From positions 1,984,001 through 2,048,000 of the forward strand of contig JAPEHQ010000003.1 in NCBI GenBank assembly GCA_027405735.1: a DNA stretch of 64,000 nucleotides. Reading direction: 5' to 3'. Every line of letters starts with the position of its first letter. Within the stretch, counting starts at the first letter, position 1. Positions 36,560-50,337 of this stretch are shown piece by piece. This stretch comes from Mucor racemosus (taxonomy: Eukaryota > Mucoromycota > Mucoromycetes > Mucorales > Mucoraceae). The notes beneath the pieces were generated by a model that had not been told where the DNA came from, searched no databases, and was given only the letters and a program-made list of their open reading frames with translations. Both the position numbers and the translations under genes were made by a program.

Positions 36560-39500
36560 TTACATTTTTCCTTGAAATCTGGGTCCCATTTTTTACCCCT
36601 ACTCTACTTTTTCTTTTCATTAAATAACATCAGGAAAAAATTATATGCCAATGTACCTGAAATTATTAACTTTAATCCAAAAGCAAGTATCCAAAAATAT
36701 CCTGTTTTTTGCAGTTGGTATTAATTTTTCAGTGCTAAAGTGTCAGATTTTTACGCGTATTCCACTGCTAAAATTGAAAACTTTGAACCTTCATATCTTT
36801 GAAACAAATTAAGCTATACGAACATGTTTTAATAGTAAAACTTACTTGTTTTTAACCACTCTACAACATATTCTGGTATAAAAAATTTTTGAGCATTTTT
36901 ATTTTTTTCATTTTTTTTGACACTTTTGTAGTAGGTTTTAAGATATTTGTTAAATTGAGCAATACTTTTTTTATATTCACATCGTCCCCCTTATTGAGCC
37001 CTCTCGGATCCAATTTAGTTTTTTTCAAAATATTGATTTTTCGTGGAGATATTCTCAAAAATGTGTCTAAAGAGATTCTTTTGTTTCTACCTCCCAATTT
37101 CCCCTTGTATACCCTCATCCCAAATTCTGAATTTGAAAAAAAAATTGACAAAAATCTTGCTTTCTCTACGAAAAATACAGCTAGAAGGTTCAGCAATGGC
37201 TCAATCGATAGATAATTTTGTTGTGCATTATTTCCATAAACTATTTTTAAAGTATGCTTATAAAAAGTGATGCGTATCTTCAAAAAACCTCCAAAATTTC
37301 AATGTCATTTTGTGCAAAATTTAATGCGATACATTTGTTTGAATTTTATTTAGCTGGATACAGAATTTAAAACTGTACAAAAACTATTTAATAAGCTATT
37401 TCAATTTACTTTGCAGTTCAGGAGCCATAAAGCAATTTTGTTTTTTTGATCATTTTCAGGTCGATTTTACAAATCAATTTTGGAGCTCAGTAAGCATAGG
37501 GTTAAGCTGTAATGTAAACTATTACTTTGATTATCTCGACGAAAAATCAATATTTTTTGCTGAAACAAAAACTGCAAAGTAGCCTAAAGTTGGATCTATC
37601 TTGTAAATACAAAAAACCAACACTTTAATTTAGGCGTTCAATTTTTTGTAACTTATTTTAGGTAAATCGTGGTAAATTATGGTCAACATTTGACCAGTGC
37701 ACTTATATTCTGGTATTAATATTTCTATTTTCCGAGAAATATCAATGGCTTATAGAGTGAAGGGTGAACGAAGGTGTACATCTCCTTCGAAGATTTTATG
37801 TGATTCGACTCAATATTAAGCGAAAACATTTGAAAATTATTTAAAATTCATCTGAAGCCTCCTTTCCTACAGCCGTAAAAACCGACAACAAAAGTCTTAT
37901 CTCAATGAATTTCAACCCTATCAACTTTCAAATTTACATGAAGGTAGGTACACACCTTGGATGCAATGGCCTCAAAGGGCAACTTCCACAACCTATTGTA
38001 TATCGAGAAAATTAATGCGAAAGTGCACCTATACTTTACGGCGCCCTTTTAATGAAAAACAATCAAAAATCAGATCTTTATAAATAATGATCCAGGCAAG
38101 CTGCCACTCTACATGAGTATAGGTATGGGTAGTAGTAGATATTCCAAGTATATTCAATATCAGCTTGCATAAATCATCGTGTATTCAGTAAATTTGAGCA
38201 AAGTGTTGATTACCTGCTGTTCACACCCACTAAAGTCAGTAAGCTCATCACCATTTCTCGCCAAATATGGATTGAAATAAGCTCCCATTGCAATGGTAGG
38301 TATTTCCAGTACTAATCCACGGAATTTCAAAAGGTTCAGCCTCCACGAGTTGCTGTGGAAATGGAAAAATCAAAACTCGTACTTGATTAATCTATTTGTA
38401 GTATGTGCTGTTTTAGATATTCGGATTATTTTATAAAATCAAATAATGGTTCAAATTTGAATTTGAAGCTGTACTTGATACGTAATAGTGGATATACAAA
38501 GGACATATCTTGATTTCATTAGCTAACAGCTGCTTTTGAAGAAGTATATTATCATTTTTGACAAGAAACCTCTCGTCCTCTACTTAAAAAATTGAAGGAA
38601 CTGGAAAAATGCTTGTAATAATCAATAAATATTGATTCAAATGGGCTGCAAGTTTCAAAATATACAACAGTATAACATTAGCCAGCGCTAAATAACTCTA
38701 GTATCCCATGGATTTGCTTGCTAGATAAATCGTAGGAATCAAGAGTACCCTTTTCCCAAATGGGATTTGCTGCTAAATAGACAATTTGAAATTAGAAATA
38801 GCAGCGCCCTACTAAATCAGTGAAAATCAGCATATACGGAAATGAGGACACTAAACTTAATAATTAAACGTCGTGCTTATACATGACCAATGCTGTCGTG
38901 TAAAGTTCAATGTGCTTTGAATTTATTTTTCAAAAATTTTAGGTTTTAAATATTGATTTACAGTAAGTAACTGTAAGCAAATAAATATTAGAAAATAAAA
39001 AACCTTTTTATTTCTTGAATAAACTAATCTACTAATAATCCTCAGTAAATAGCCATCATATTTTATGCAACTTTATCTACTAGATGATTTTTAAATTTTC
39101 AAAAAATATAAATTTTTCATCGAGTTATAGATAAATTAAGATTTGATGAAAGGTAGTTGACTTAAATGCAAAGCTGTGGTGCATAAAAAATCTGCATTTA
39201 TGAAAAAAATTTTGAGCAAAATGTTTTATTTAAAATCGTAAATTCATGCAGAATTAGATGAGCTACAAAAACCATTTAATGGTCAAGTGACGGTAAATAT
39301 ACAGTTTTTTGTCAAATATTGGAAATATTTCCTAATTTCCAATATTTTTCACATTTATAGCTTAAAAATAGACTACAGCTTAAAGCGCGCGATTTCATTT
39401 AAAGTCCGAGAGTGTCGAATTTTGAAACAAGACATTAAATTTTTTTTTTCGAGATTTTGATAGAACGATATGGTTGGCCGATTTATAGCCCAGCAAAAAT

Positions 39501-40933
39501 TGACACTCTTTCAAATTTCAAGCAATATTAGTGGCTCCCGTCATTTGAATCATTTTGTAAGGATGTTTTTCGATGTTATATCTGTCATTACTCCATGAAA
39601 AATGTAGTTACAATTAAGAAAAAAGGTGGAAATGAAAGCGGCGCATTTTGCGCACATTACAGTACTAAAAAAACAGAAATGCAAATGCTTTAATGTTTCG
39701 TTTTGGAGTGATTAAAATCATTGGTCATTTAGTCAATTTTTATAAATCTTGATATAATGCATCATTACTCGATCAAAATTGTAGCTAGAATCCAGTAAAA
39801 TAATGCAAATAAACAAGAAAATGCTGCATATTTTGTATTTTTAAAAATAAAGATCTACAAGTGTCTTCATGTTTCAATTTTAATTAATAAAAATGATTAA
39901 TCATCTACCTAACTTTTAAAGATTTCTGTATGATGTATTGTTACTCGATCACAAAAAATGCGCTTATAATAAATCAAAACAGTACAAATAAAGCTGTACA
40001 TTTGCATCAAAGTGAGGTATTATAAAATACAGCTTGAAAAAAGACACAATGCTGTTTATTGAAACTTTGCGAATGACCAATTATTTGACAAATTTGGCAT
40101 CATTTCTGGCTATTGCAAATGTGAAACGCTTTTATCAGGCTTTTGAATGTAAAGTAACTACTTTTCCAATATGCATATTTAATTTGGTGTATAATAATGG
40201 TTTGTAAAATATATGTAATTGGTAGAGATATCAATAAATCAAGAGTAAAAAATTTTGTATTTTTGAATATTACTGTATATGATGTGACAAAGGCAATTTC
40301 CAAGTAAAAATTAAGAGAAATGGATACGTGATAATAATGATGGCATTAGGATTATGTATTTTCTGAGAATATATATTCTTTTAGAGAGAATGTTTTCCAA
40401 TGAGTCAAATATGTGACACTTTGGATTATTGCCATTAGATAGAAGAGGATAAAATAGATATAATATCTTTGTTGATAATTTCTTGAGTTCTGTTCACTGT
40501 TGACCCTCGATAAAAGTTTTGCTCTGTATAACACAGCATTGAGTCAGGGTACTTGTTCCTAATCGTAGACTTTTGAGATATAATTCTTGAGGATTATTTG
40601 TATTTAGATCTTTACGTATAGATCTTTTAGTTTTAAGTTGATACCGATTCGAGATTGTTACATAGTAGTGATGCAGTATTCATTAAAGACGTATTTGGAC
40701 ATATCAATTACTATGATAGTTTGATAGTTTATTTTTGTATGACGAAGAAGAACGTTATATGATGTATATCATCAATATTTTGAATGTATCTACGTAGAAA
40801 AACTGTTTATTTAGCTTCACTGTATACATGGATTAAAACCGTCATGTGTCCCATTAGCTTTATTTTGTATGTGCTTGTTGTTGTTATTAAATGTAAGGGA
40901 AGATGGTTCAATATAGATTTACATACAGGCTAC
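36560..40933 (+). repeat. left arm of 4.37-kb inverted repeat (outer part is R2)
   Basis: Mirror of 45,542-49,915. Paired positions add up to 86,475 through most of the arm (40,534 with 45,941; 40,100 with 46,375), changing to 86,474 near 36,889/49,585, so indels are very rare over 3.6 kb. Two short frames, 40,352-40,534 and 40,100-40,303 (minus), are repeated with the same translation at 45,941 and 46,172 (plus). The outermost ~100 bp (36,560-36,670) is clearly less similar than the rest. The outer ~1.5 kb is R2 in reverse orientation. Confidence 0.95.
36861..37283 (-). pseudogene. open frame of the R2 repeat (140 codons)
   Basis: Lys/Ile/Phe/Asn-rich frame containing FFVEKARFLSIFF, GMRVYKGKL and FLRISPRKINILKKTKLDP. 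The same frame is open in copy D (58,854-59,198), where FLRISPRKMNILKKTKL is kept, is split by a one-base shift in the right arm, and is broken in copy A. No known domain is recognised. It is listed as an element-derived relic. Confidence 0.4.
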
Positions 40934-41635
40934 TTTGGTTTTTTCTCAAAAGCCATCAGTTAGTAAAATAAATTTTACCTCAATATTATTAACTATTATA
41001 TAGAAAATACTTCCGTGATAAGCTTACAGTGGTGCAAGATTGGTTTGTTAAGGGTTAAAGATATATATATTATTTTTAATTATTGAAGTATTTAATATTT
41101 ACATACTACTGTTATTTAAGCTTTCAAAAACATTAATGCTGATTATTTTTAACAATAAAACTAAATTTTCAATGAATATTGATTAAGCCGATTATTGAAA
41201 CCGTCCTCTTCTTGCGAATTACAATACAATTTTACGTACACATGTGAAATGACATAAAAATTATGTGCTTATTTAATATTTTACATACATTTGATGAATG
41301 TGGATTTAAAAGCAAATAATTCAAAACATGAATGGGTACAGTATACTAAAGAATACAAAAACAAACGAGTAAACTGTATTCGTATATTTTATATATCAAG
41401 ATATTAATGGTAATGCCATAATGTCACAGTAACTTGTTTCCAGAATACATTGTACATTAATAAGCATTTAATCATGGAAGCAGGTTTTAATGACTATTTG
41501 AATAAAACTATTGGCATGTAGGAGGAAAAAATATGTTGAGATAATGAGATAATAAAGGGAAATACACGTATTAATAAAACATACTTGAAAAAGATTTTCA
41601 ATCAGGTTTACAAATGTAATTATACATTATGGAGA

Positions 41636-41753
41636 AAAAATTTCTTAATTCTCTTAATTGTGCCTTATTAAGGAAAATATGAAAAATTTCACTGCTTATT
41701 TTTTTTTGAATTTTGTGCTACTATGGCACAATTAAGAGAATTAAGAGATTTTT
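41636..41753. repeat. foldback hairpin (MITE-like)
   Basis: CTTAATTCTCTTAATTGTGCC at 41,644-41,664 and its exact complement at 41,725-41,745 are separated by 60 bp. Pairing extends outward over AAAAAT with one mismatch, giving about 29-bp arms. Confidence 0.8.
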
Positions 41754-42567
41754 GCTTCATAATGAAACGAATTTCACTTTACATAACTATATCATAATAG
41801 CTATATATCAATATGGCTCTATTATAGCTTATTTTTTTATAATAATTCAAGTCAAGAAACAAGCTGTTGCAGGCTTTTTATTTACCAATTATATGGATTT
41901 ACCGGCTTGTCATTGAGGATTTTTTTATCGTACATCTTCTCTTCCTGATTGATTAAATTTATATTATTTTACTGTACTACATGACTTTCTACTATAAAAT
42001 GTAATAATAGATATCGTCCAGATGCTTGTCAAAAATATATTTTAATGCGTATCTTCTATTATAAAAGAAGGGAAAATATGAATACCTTTATATAAAGCGA
42101 TATAGGATGTTATGATAAATGCAGCATCACACCATTTAAGCAATTTATCAAAATACAAAAGACACTAGGGTGGTAAGGCGTATGAGACACGAATTTAGTG
42201 TACATAATTTTTATTATGCATAAAGGTATGAGTTACATCCATACAATTATATGCGTTGAATTTTGCATAGTACATTGTTGTACACATTACGTGCAATAAA
42301 ATTATAAATTTTTATCGACTTTCTTTGATTTATACAGTATACATTATGGAGGCCACAATAACGAGATCCTAAGCAAACATTTATGACAAATAACAAATAA
42401 CATACAATAATAAATAAATTCAACAAAAAACTAAATAATAAGCATCACAAATAGTCATTTTTATTATTCAAAAAAAGAAATTTTCATTTACAATTTCTGG
42501 TACGTAAATCAATCAACGATGTTAAAATAGTCTCTCGACCTTATTCTCTTTAAACTAATTAATCACT

Positions 42568-43104
42568 GTCGTATATTTTCAGGTGATGAATAATGCTTAA
42601 AAAAGAATACAATTAAAAGAGAATGAGTAATGAATCAGTTCTTCAACTGTATAATAAAAACAAGATATCGTTTATTTAGATATAAAAGTATAGCCTTTTA
42701 TATTGATTTGACATTGACATTCTGAGATGTAATTTAAGGCACTATTGAACCATTAGATCTGTTTGATAGTAATCTATGGATTTAAATGGATCAATTATAA
42801 TTTAACCGTTCTTGCAGAGCTTGTGAGTTGTCTTGTTTCAATGCTGCGCTAAATGTGCTTGGATGTTGATTTGATAGCTACTTGATTAGTTAACCGCTGG
42901 GATGAAATAATAATATGGTGTCATAATTGAGATCCAAGCGCTCCTGGTAATTACTGGATTAAACTTGGTACGCTAGGAGTTTCTTACAGTATATAAGATA
43001 CCAAGACTTTGCACTTCAGTACATGTCGTAGTCAATAGATTGTAAGATGTAGTGATAATGTCGAAGGTGATAACGTATGATACTAGGTGGCATACTGTAC
43101 AACA
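42568..43104 (+). repeat. R3 repeat, copy 2
   Basis: Second copy of the element at 10,108-10,655, same orientation. Here it is joined directly to R1 copy 4. Confidence 0.85.
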
Positions 43105-44765
43105 ATGCGTATTCAGATAGAAGAAAAGAATACCAGATTGATAGTCTGATATGCCTTATCAAACGGTGAACATATCCTTGTTGGAGGAATATGAAAACAA
43201 AAAGAGATAAATAACACACGTAGAAAAGAATTTTTAAGGCAATGCAATTAAAACGTTGCTAAATTGCACATTTCAGCCAATGTAAAAGCAGCATTACAGC
43301 GCCTGAACTATAAACTAATAAGCAAAATAGGCAATATCTGTTACTATAATAGAAACATACAATTTTCTACCAGAAAAACCGCCTGTCATATCATACATTC
43401 ATTAACAAATTGCAAAGGCGAGTCCGTAGAACGACGCCGTAATTGAGCATAGCAAGATCGAACGACCAAGTCTCTTATACTATGGTATATATCTAAGCTT
43501 TAAATAAAAATTCGGTTTTTTTTTAACTTTTCTTATATTTAACCACGTACGGTCTGAAAATTCAGTTTTTGTAGCGGACATTTTTGGAGTTCATTTTAGC
43601 CTTACCAACACTCATGATTTTAATCAAAAAACAGAAAAATTAAATTTTGATACCAAAATCAACGTTTAAATATGCTACATTGTGAGAGAAAATTGTAGCC
43701 ATGACTAATACACATTTTATAAAAGCTTAATATTAATTGTTAAGTAATGAAAATTTGTACTTTTGTCCCAAAAACGGATTTTTGGTTAAAGGATTTTCAT
43801 GCAATATTTTGCAATAGAAATGTTTGTTATTTTTTATTGAGCAAATAGAGCGCTAAATTCTGTATATATGTACATTTTTTATTTTTTTAATTGGTAGTAT
43901 AATTAACTCTAGATTTGCAAAATCAGAAAAAAAAAATTAAAAAATGTCAAAATTGATGATCTGGACAAGAATAATTTTCGAAATTAATATTCCGCTTATA
44001 AGCCTTGTAAGTCTTAGAAATAAGAGATTTTATAATACTTGAGAACTTTTTCAAGAATTTACGATGCTGTACCCACTTGATTCAAGCTTATTACTGTAAA
44101 TATTTATACGTGTTAATACTGTGTGGTAGTTTCTTTGATGATAATATAGTTTTACTTTATAATTACTGCATTGGAGGTGACTTACATTGAGGTTTAGCCT
44201 TATCTCTACAGTATTATAAATATAAACATGGTCATCATTGGAACCTATGGTTACCTTTTTACCCTCTTTATCCCAAGCCAATTTATTCAATGCTTTACCA
44301 GAAGAACCAACTTAAGTACTTAAAAATGGTTCCTCGGTATTTGTATTCAAATTCCATAAGTTAAACTGACTTGCTCCATCTACAGTAGTATCAAACGTAT
44401 TATCATCCCGCCTTATGATAATGTCAATCTAAAATTAGAAATATCCCACCATTGTCATTGTTATAAGCTATAAAAAGCTTGATTTTTAATAATACAGCAA
44501 TTAAATAAAAAACAAAATGATACTAATAGCATATAATAAGTATTCAACATCTAAGTAATTCTGATGAAGTATCCTTTTAACCCCTTTTAAAAATCCTGAG
44601 GCAAACACAACATCTTGGTCCTGTAATTTCTATCCATCAAAATGTTGCGATTTCCACTGCACAATGAATGCATCTTTTATCAACCTTGACCTCGATGTAC
44701 ATTGGGTATCAGTTTTTTACCAGTTGTATTTTCACTGATTCATTAAAATTCAGTCATATTAAACG
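43105..44765. repeat. R1 repeat, copy 4
   Basis: Starts inside R1 at GCGTATTCAGATAGAAGAAA (6,825 in copy 2) and runs through the core into two dynein-like exon fragments, then the tail shared with copy 2 (CATCAAAATGTTGCGATTTC). The copy 2/4 subtype is defined by this tail. Confidence 0.85.
44206..44435 (-). pseudogene. captured dynein intermediate-chain fragment (R1 copy 4)
   Basis: Minus strand: a block with VDG and FNLWNLNTNTEE (about 44,330-44,435), then NKLAWDKEGKKVTIGSNDDH and VYIYNTVE. The donor at the exon end has changed from GTAAGA to ATAAGG. Decayed copy of the last WD40 part of dynein intermediate chain. Confidence 0.65.
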
Positions 44766-45541
44766 ATGATTTGTAGTATTGCCAAAAAAAAAAAGAATAA
44801 ATGCTTCAAGAGTTTTCTGCATATCAAATTATGCAACTTAGTAGTAATGATTGCACTTACTGTAACTATTATCATGCTTTTTGAACCTACTGTACTTGTT
44901 TATATATATATATATATATATATATGTATAAGGAAAAAAGGATGAAGATGTCAAACTATGAGTATAAAGATCAGGTATTTATATGTTTTAGGAGCGCGGA
45001 TATAGGGTATAACATTTGGTAGTTAAATCTTGATTTCATAAGTTGGACGACCAGTTGTATGAGGTTTTGATGGGAATAAATTTGACCCAAACCAGTTCTG
45101 ACAAGGACGAGGCAAATTTAAGTAGATAGGATATTCTTTGATGATTGATTAAATGGGAGAATATTATTTATAACAGAAAAAATCAATGTGAATTGCAGGT
45201 AAAGATTTACATTGGCTCAGCTTAAATAATATAACATCATCTTAGACTAAACATAATATATAATATAATCACTCCACCTTATTCCATAATTGAAATAAAG
45301 TTGATATGCATCATTCCTTACAGTTCCTAACTCTAATAATCATGTCCAGATAACCTATTAAGAACTTACGATAAATCACACCTTCTGCGCTTATTATTAG
45401 TATTACATATTACATAATCCAGCTCAATATTTAGTCAGTACCTTAAACATATAATACGTAAGTAAATCAACGATGTTAAAATAGTCCCTCGCTCTTATTT
45501 TCTTTAAACTAATTGATCACTTTCGAAAAAAAATATTTTAG

Positions 45542-48500
45542 GTAGCCTGCATGTAAATCTATATTGAACCATCTTCCCTTACATTTAATAACAACAACAA
45601 GCACATACAAAATAAAGCTAATGGGACACATGACGGTTTTAATCCATGTATACAGTGAAGCTAAATAAACAGTTTTTCTACGTAGATACATTCAAAATAT
45701 TGATGATATACATCATATAACGTTCTTCTTCGTCATACAAAAATAAACTATCAAACTATCATAGTAATTGATATGTCCAAATACGTCTTTAATGAATACT
45801 GCATCACTACTATGTAACAATCTCGAATCGGTATCAACTTAAAACTAAAAGATCTATACGTAAAGATCTAAATACAAATAATCCTCAAGAATTATATCTC
45901 AAAAGTCTACGATTAGGAACAAGTACCCTGACTCAATGCTGTGTTATACAGAGCAAAACTTTTATCGAGGGTCAACAGTGAACAGAACTCAAGAAATTAT
46001 CAACAAAGATATTATATCTATTTTATCCTCTTCTATCTAATGGCAATAATCCAAAGTGTCACATATTTGACTCATTGGAAAACATTCTCTCTAAAAGAAT
46101 ATATATTCTCAGAAAATACATAATCCTAATGCCATCATTATTATCACGTATCCATTTCTCTTAATTTTTACTTGGAAATTGCCTTTGTCACATCATATAC
46201 AGTAATATTCAAAAATACAAAATTTTTTACTCTTGATTTATTGATATCTCTACCAATTACATATATTTTACAAACCATTATTATACACCAAATTAAATAT
46301 GCATATTGGAAAAGTAGTTACTTTACATTCAAAAGCCTGATAAAAGCGTTTCACATTTGCAATAGCCAGAAATGATGCCAAATTTGTCAAATAATTGGTC
46401 ATTCGCAAAGTTTCAATAAACAGCATTGTGTCTTTTTTCAAGCTGTATTTTATAATACCTCACTTTGATGCAAATGTACAGCTTTATTTGTACTGTTTTG
46501 ATTTATTATAAGCGCATTTTTTGTGATCGAGTAACAATACATCATACAGAAATCTTTAAAAGTTAGGTAGATGATTAATCATTTTTATTAATTAAAATTG
46601 AAACATGAAGACACTTGTAGATCTTTATTTTTAAAAATACAAAATATGCAGCATTTTCTTGTTTATTTGCATTATTTTACTGGATTCTAGCTACAATTTT
46701 GATCGAGTAATGATGCATTATATCAAGATTTATAAAAATTGACTAAATGACCAATGATTTTAATCACTCCAAAACGAAACATTAAAGCATTTGCATTTCT
46801 GTTTTTTTAGTACTGTAATGTGCGCAAAATGCGCCGCTTTCATTTCCACCTTTTTTCTTAATTGTAACTACATTTTTCATGGAGTAATGACAGATATAAC
46901 ATCGAAAAACATCCTTACAAAATGATTCAAATGACGGGAGCCACTAATATTGCTTGAAATTTGAAAGAGTGTCAATTTTTGCTGGGCTATAAATCGGCCA
47001 ACCATATCGTTCTATCAAAATCTCGAAAAAAAAAATTTAATGTCTTGTTTCAAAATTCGACACTCTCGGACTTTAAATGAAATCGCGCGCTTTAAGCTGT
47101 AGTCTATTTTTAAGCTATAAATGTGAAAAATATTGGAAATTAGGAAATATTTCCAATATTTGACAAAAAACTGTATATTTACCGTCACTTGACCATTAAA
47201 TGGTTTTTGTAGCTCATCTAATTCTGCATGAATTTACGATTTTAAATAAAACATTTTGCTCAAAATTTTTTTCATAAATGCAGATTTTTTATGCACCACA
47301 GCTTTGCATTTAAGTCAACTACCTTTCATCAAATCTTAATTTATCTATAACTCGATGAAAAATTTATATTTTTTGAAAATTTAAAAATCATCTAGTAGAT
47401 AAAGTTGCATAAAATATGATGGCTATTTACTGAGGATTATTAGTAGATTAGTTTATTCAAGAAATAAAAAGGTTTTTTATTTTCTAATATTTATTTGCTT
47501 ACAGTTACTTACTGTAAATCAATATTTAAAACCTAAAATTTTTGAAAAATAAATTCAAAGCACATTGAACTTTACACGACAGCATTGGTCATGTATAAGC
47601 ACGACGTTTAATTATTAAGTTTAGTGTCCTCATTTCCGTATATGCTGATTTTCACTGATTTAGTAGGGCGCTGCTATTTCTAATTTCAAATTGTCTATTT
47701 AGCAGCAAATCCCATTTGGGAAAAGGGTACTCTTGATTCCTACGATTTATCTAGCAAGCAAATCCATGGGATACTAGAGTTATTTAGCGCTGGCTAATGT
47801 TATACTGTTGTATATTTTGAAACTTGCAGCCCATTTGAATCAATATTTATTGATTATTACAAGCATTTTTCCAGTTCCTTCAATTTTTTAAGTAGAGGAC
47901 GAGAGGTTTCTTGTCAAAAATGATAATATACTTCTTCAAAAGCAGCTGTTAGCTAATGAAATCAAGATATGTCCTTTGTATATCCACTATTACGTATCAA
48001 GTACAGCTTCAAATTCAAATTTGAACCATTATTTGATTTTATAAAATAATCCGAATATCTAAAACAGCACATACTACAAATAGATTAATCAAGTACGAGT
48101 TTTGATTTTTCCATTTCCACAGCAACTCGTGGAGGCTGAACCTTTTGAAATTCCGTGGATTAGTACTGGAAATACCTACCATTGCAATGGGAGCTTATTT
48201 CAATCCATATTTGGCGAGAAATGGTGATGAGCTTACTGACTTTAGTGGGTGTGAACAGCAGGTAATCAACACTTTGCTCAAATTTACTGAATACACGATG
48301 ATTTATGCAAGCTGATATTGAATATACTTGGAATATCTACTACTACCCATACCTATACTCATGTAGAGTGGCAGCTTGCCTGGATCATTATTTATAAAGA
48401 TCTGATTTTTGATTGTTTTTCATTAAAAGGGCGCCGTAAAGTATAGGTGCACTTTCGCATTAATTTTCTCGATATACAATAGGTTGTGGAAGTTGCCCTT

Positions 48501-49915
48501 TGAGGCCATTGCATCCAAGGTGTGTACCTACCTTCATGTAAATTTGAAAGTTGATAGGGTTGAAATTCATTGAGATAAGACTTTTGTTGTCGGTTTTTAC
48601 GGCTGTAGGAAAGGAGGCTTCAGATGAATTTTAAATAATTTTCAAATGTTTTCGCTTAATATTGAGTCGAATCACATAAAATCTTCGAAGGAGATGTACA
48701 CCTTCGTTCACCCTTCACTCTATAAGCCATTGATATTTCTCGGAAAATAGAAATATTAATACCAGAATATAAGTGCACTGGTCAAATGTTGACCATAATT
48801 TACCACGATTTACCTAAAATAAGTTACAAAAAATTGAACGCCTAAATTAAAGTGTTGGTTTTTTGTATTTACAAGATAGATCCAACTTTAGGCTACTTTG
48901 CAGTTTTTGTTTCAGTAAAAAATATTGATTTTTCGTCGAGATAATCAAAGTAATAGTTTACATTACAGCTTAACCCTATGCTTACTGAGCTCCAAAATTG
49001 ATTTGTAAAATCGACCTGAAAATGATCAAAAAAACAAAATTGCTTTATGGCTCCTGAACTGCAAAGTAAATTGAAATAGCTTATTAAATAGTTTTTGTAC
49101 AGTTTTAAATTCTGTATCCAGCTAAATAAAATTCAAACAAATGTATCGCATTAAATTTTGCACAAAATGACATTGAAATTTTGGAGGTTTTTTGAAGATA
49201 CGCATCACTTTTTATAAGCATACTTTAAAAATAGTTTATGGAAATAATGCACAACAAAATTATCTATCGATTGAGCCATTGCTGAACCTTCTAGCTGTAT
49301 TTTTCGTAGAGAAAGCAAGATTTTTGTCAATTTTTTTTCAAATTCAGAATTCGGGATGAGGGTATACAAGGGGAAATTGGGAGGTAGAAACAAAGGAATT
49401 TCTTTAGACACATTTTTGAGAATATCTCCACGAAAAATCAATATTTTGAAAAAAACTAAATTGGATCCGAGAGGGCTCAATGAGGGGGACGACGTGAATA
49501 TAAAAAAAGTATTGCTCAATTTAACAAGTATCTTAAAACCTACTACAAAAGTGTCAAAAAAAATGAAAAAAATAAAAATGCTCAAAAATTTTTTATACCA
49601 AAATATGTTGTAGAGTGGTTAAAAACAAGTAAGTTTTACTATTAAAACATGTTCGTATAGCTTAATTTGTTTCAAAGATATGAAGGTTCAAAGTTTTCAA
49701 TTTTAGCAGTGGAATACGCGTAAAAATCTGATACTTTAGCACTGAAAAATTAATACCAACTGCAAAAAACAGGATATTTTTGGATACTTGCTTTTGGATT
49801 AAAGTTGATAATCTCAGGTACATTGGCATATAATTTTTTTTTTGGTGTTATTTAGTGAAAAAAAAAGTAGAGTGGGAATGAAAAGTGGGAGTCAGTTTTC
49901 GAGGGAAAAGCGGAA
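45542..49915 (-). repeat. right arm of 4.37-kb inverted repeat
   Basis: Reverse complement of 36,560-40,933. Identical translations of two short frames and a nearly constant coordinate sum show very high identity in the inner part. A handful of substitutions and a one-base shift appear in the outer R2 part (RNKR against RNKG, GLNK against GLNE). Confidence 0.95.
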
Positions 49916-50337
49916 AATTTCGCCTGTTTTTGAATGTTTCGTGAGATATATAAATTTAGGATATATTATTGCAATCGATTTATATACATCTTTAAAAAGA
50001 AGTTTTTTAATAAATCTCCTCTCCTATCATTTTTCATGATCCAGAGTAAAGGAGTACATATACCCAATACAACTAAGCATCTAGCACAACAACTGCAATA
50101 AGTTCCAGATTATATCATAATGTGAGCTTTTATATCAGTTCCTTTATACTAGGGGTATCTACTGTTGATAATTCTACATTCATTAGTATTTGTATATATT
50201 GTTAATCTACGTAAACGACTATTTGCCGTTATAATGATTATTGAAGACGTGGAAAACAATCATAAGAATTACAATTCATTATTTAATAATTCACTGATTA
50301 TTGGTATATTTTATTGATACATAAAAGAGATTTCGAT
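49916..50337. other. intergenic, R2 end and flank
   Basis: The R2-like similarity to copy A (CGTGAGATATA) continues to about 49,990; after that nothing is recognised. Confidence 0.5.

Larger units (their letters stand above)
40934..45541. other. 4.6-kb core between the inverted arms
   Basis: Contains no protein gene. From left to right: unique AT-rich sequence, a foldback hairpin (41,636-41,753), a ~70-bp direct repeat (42,500-42,568), R3 copy 2, R1 copy 4, an (AT)n run (about 44,900-44,925), further unique sequence, and the second direct repeat (45,457-45,525). Confidence 0.75.

Noticed and set aside
40100..40534. Two 60-67 codon frames, identical in both inverted arms
   Set aside because: Their identity reflects the recent duplication of the arms, not coding constraint; composition is that of AT-rich non-coding DNA.
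44051..44290. 79-codon minus-strand frame as a gene
   Set aside because: It is the decayed dynein exon of R1 copy 4 plus read-through into intron and repeat sequence.
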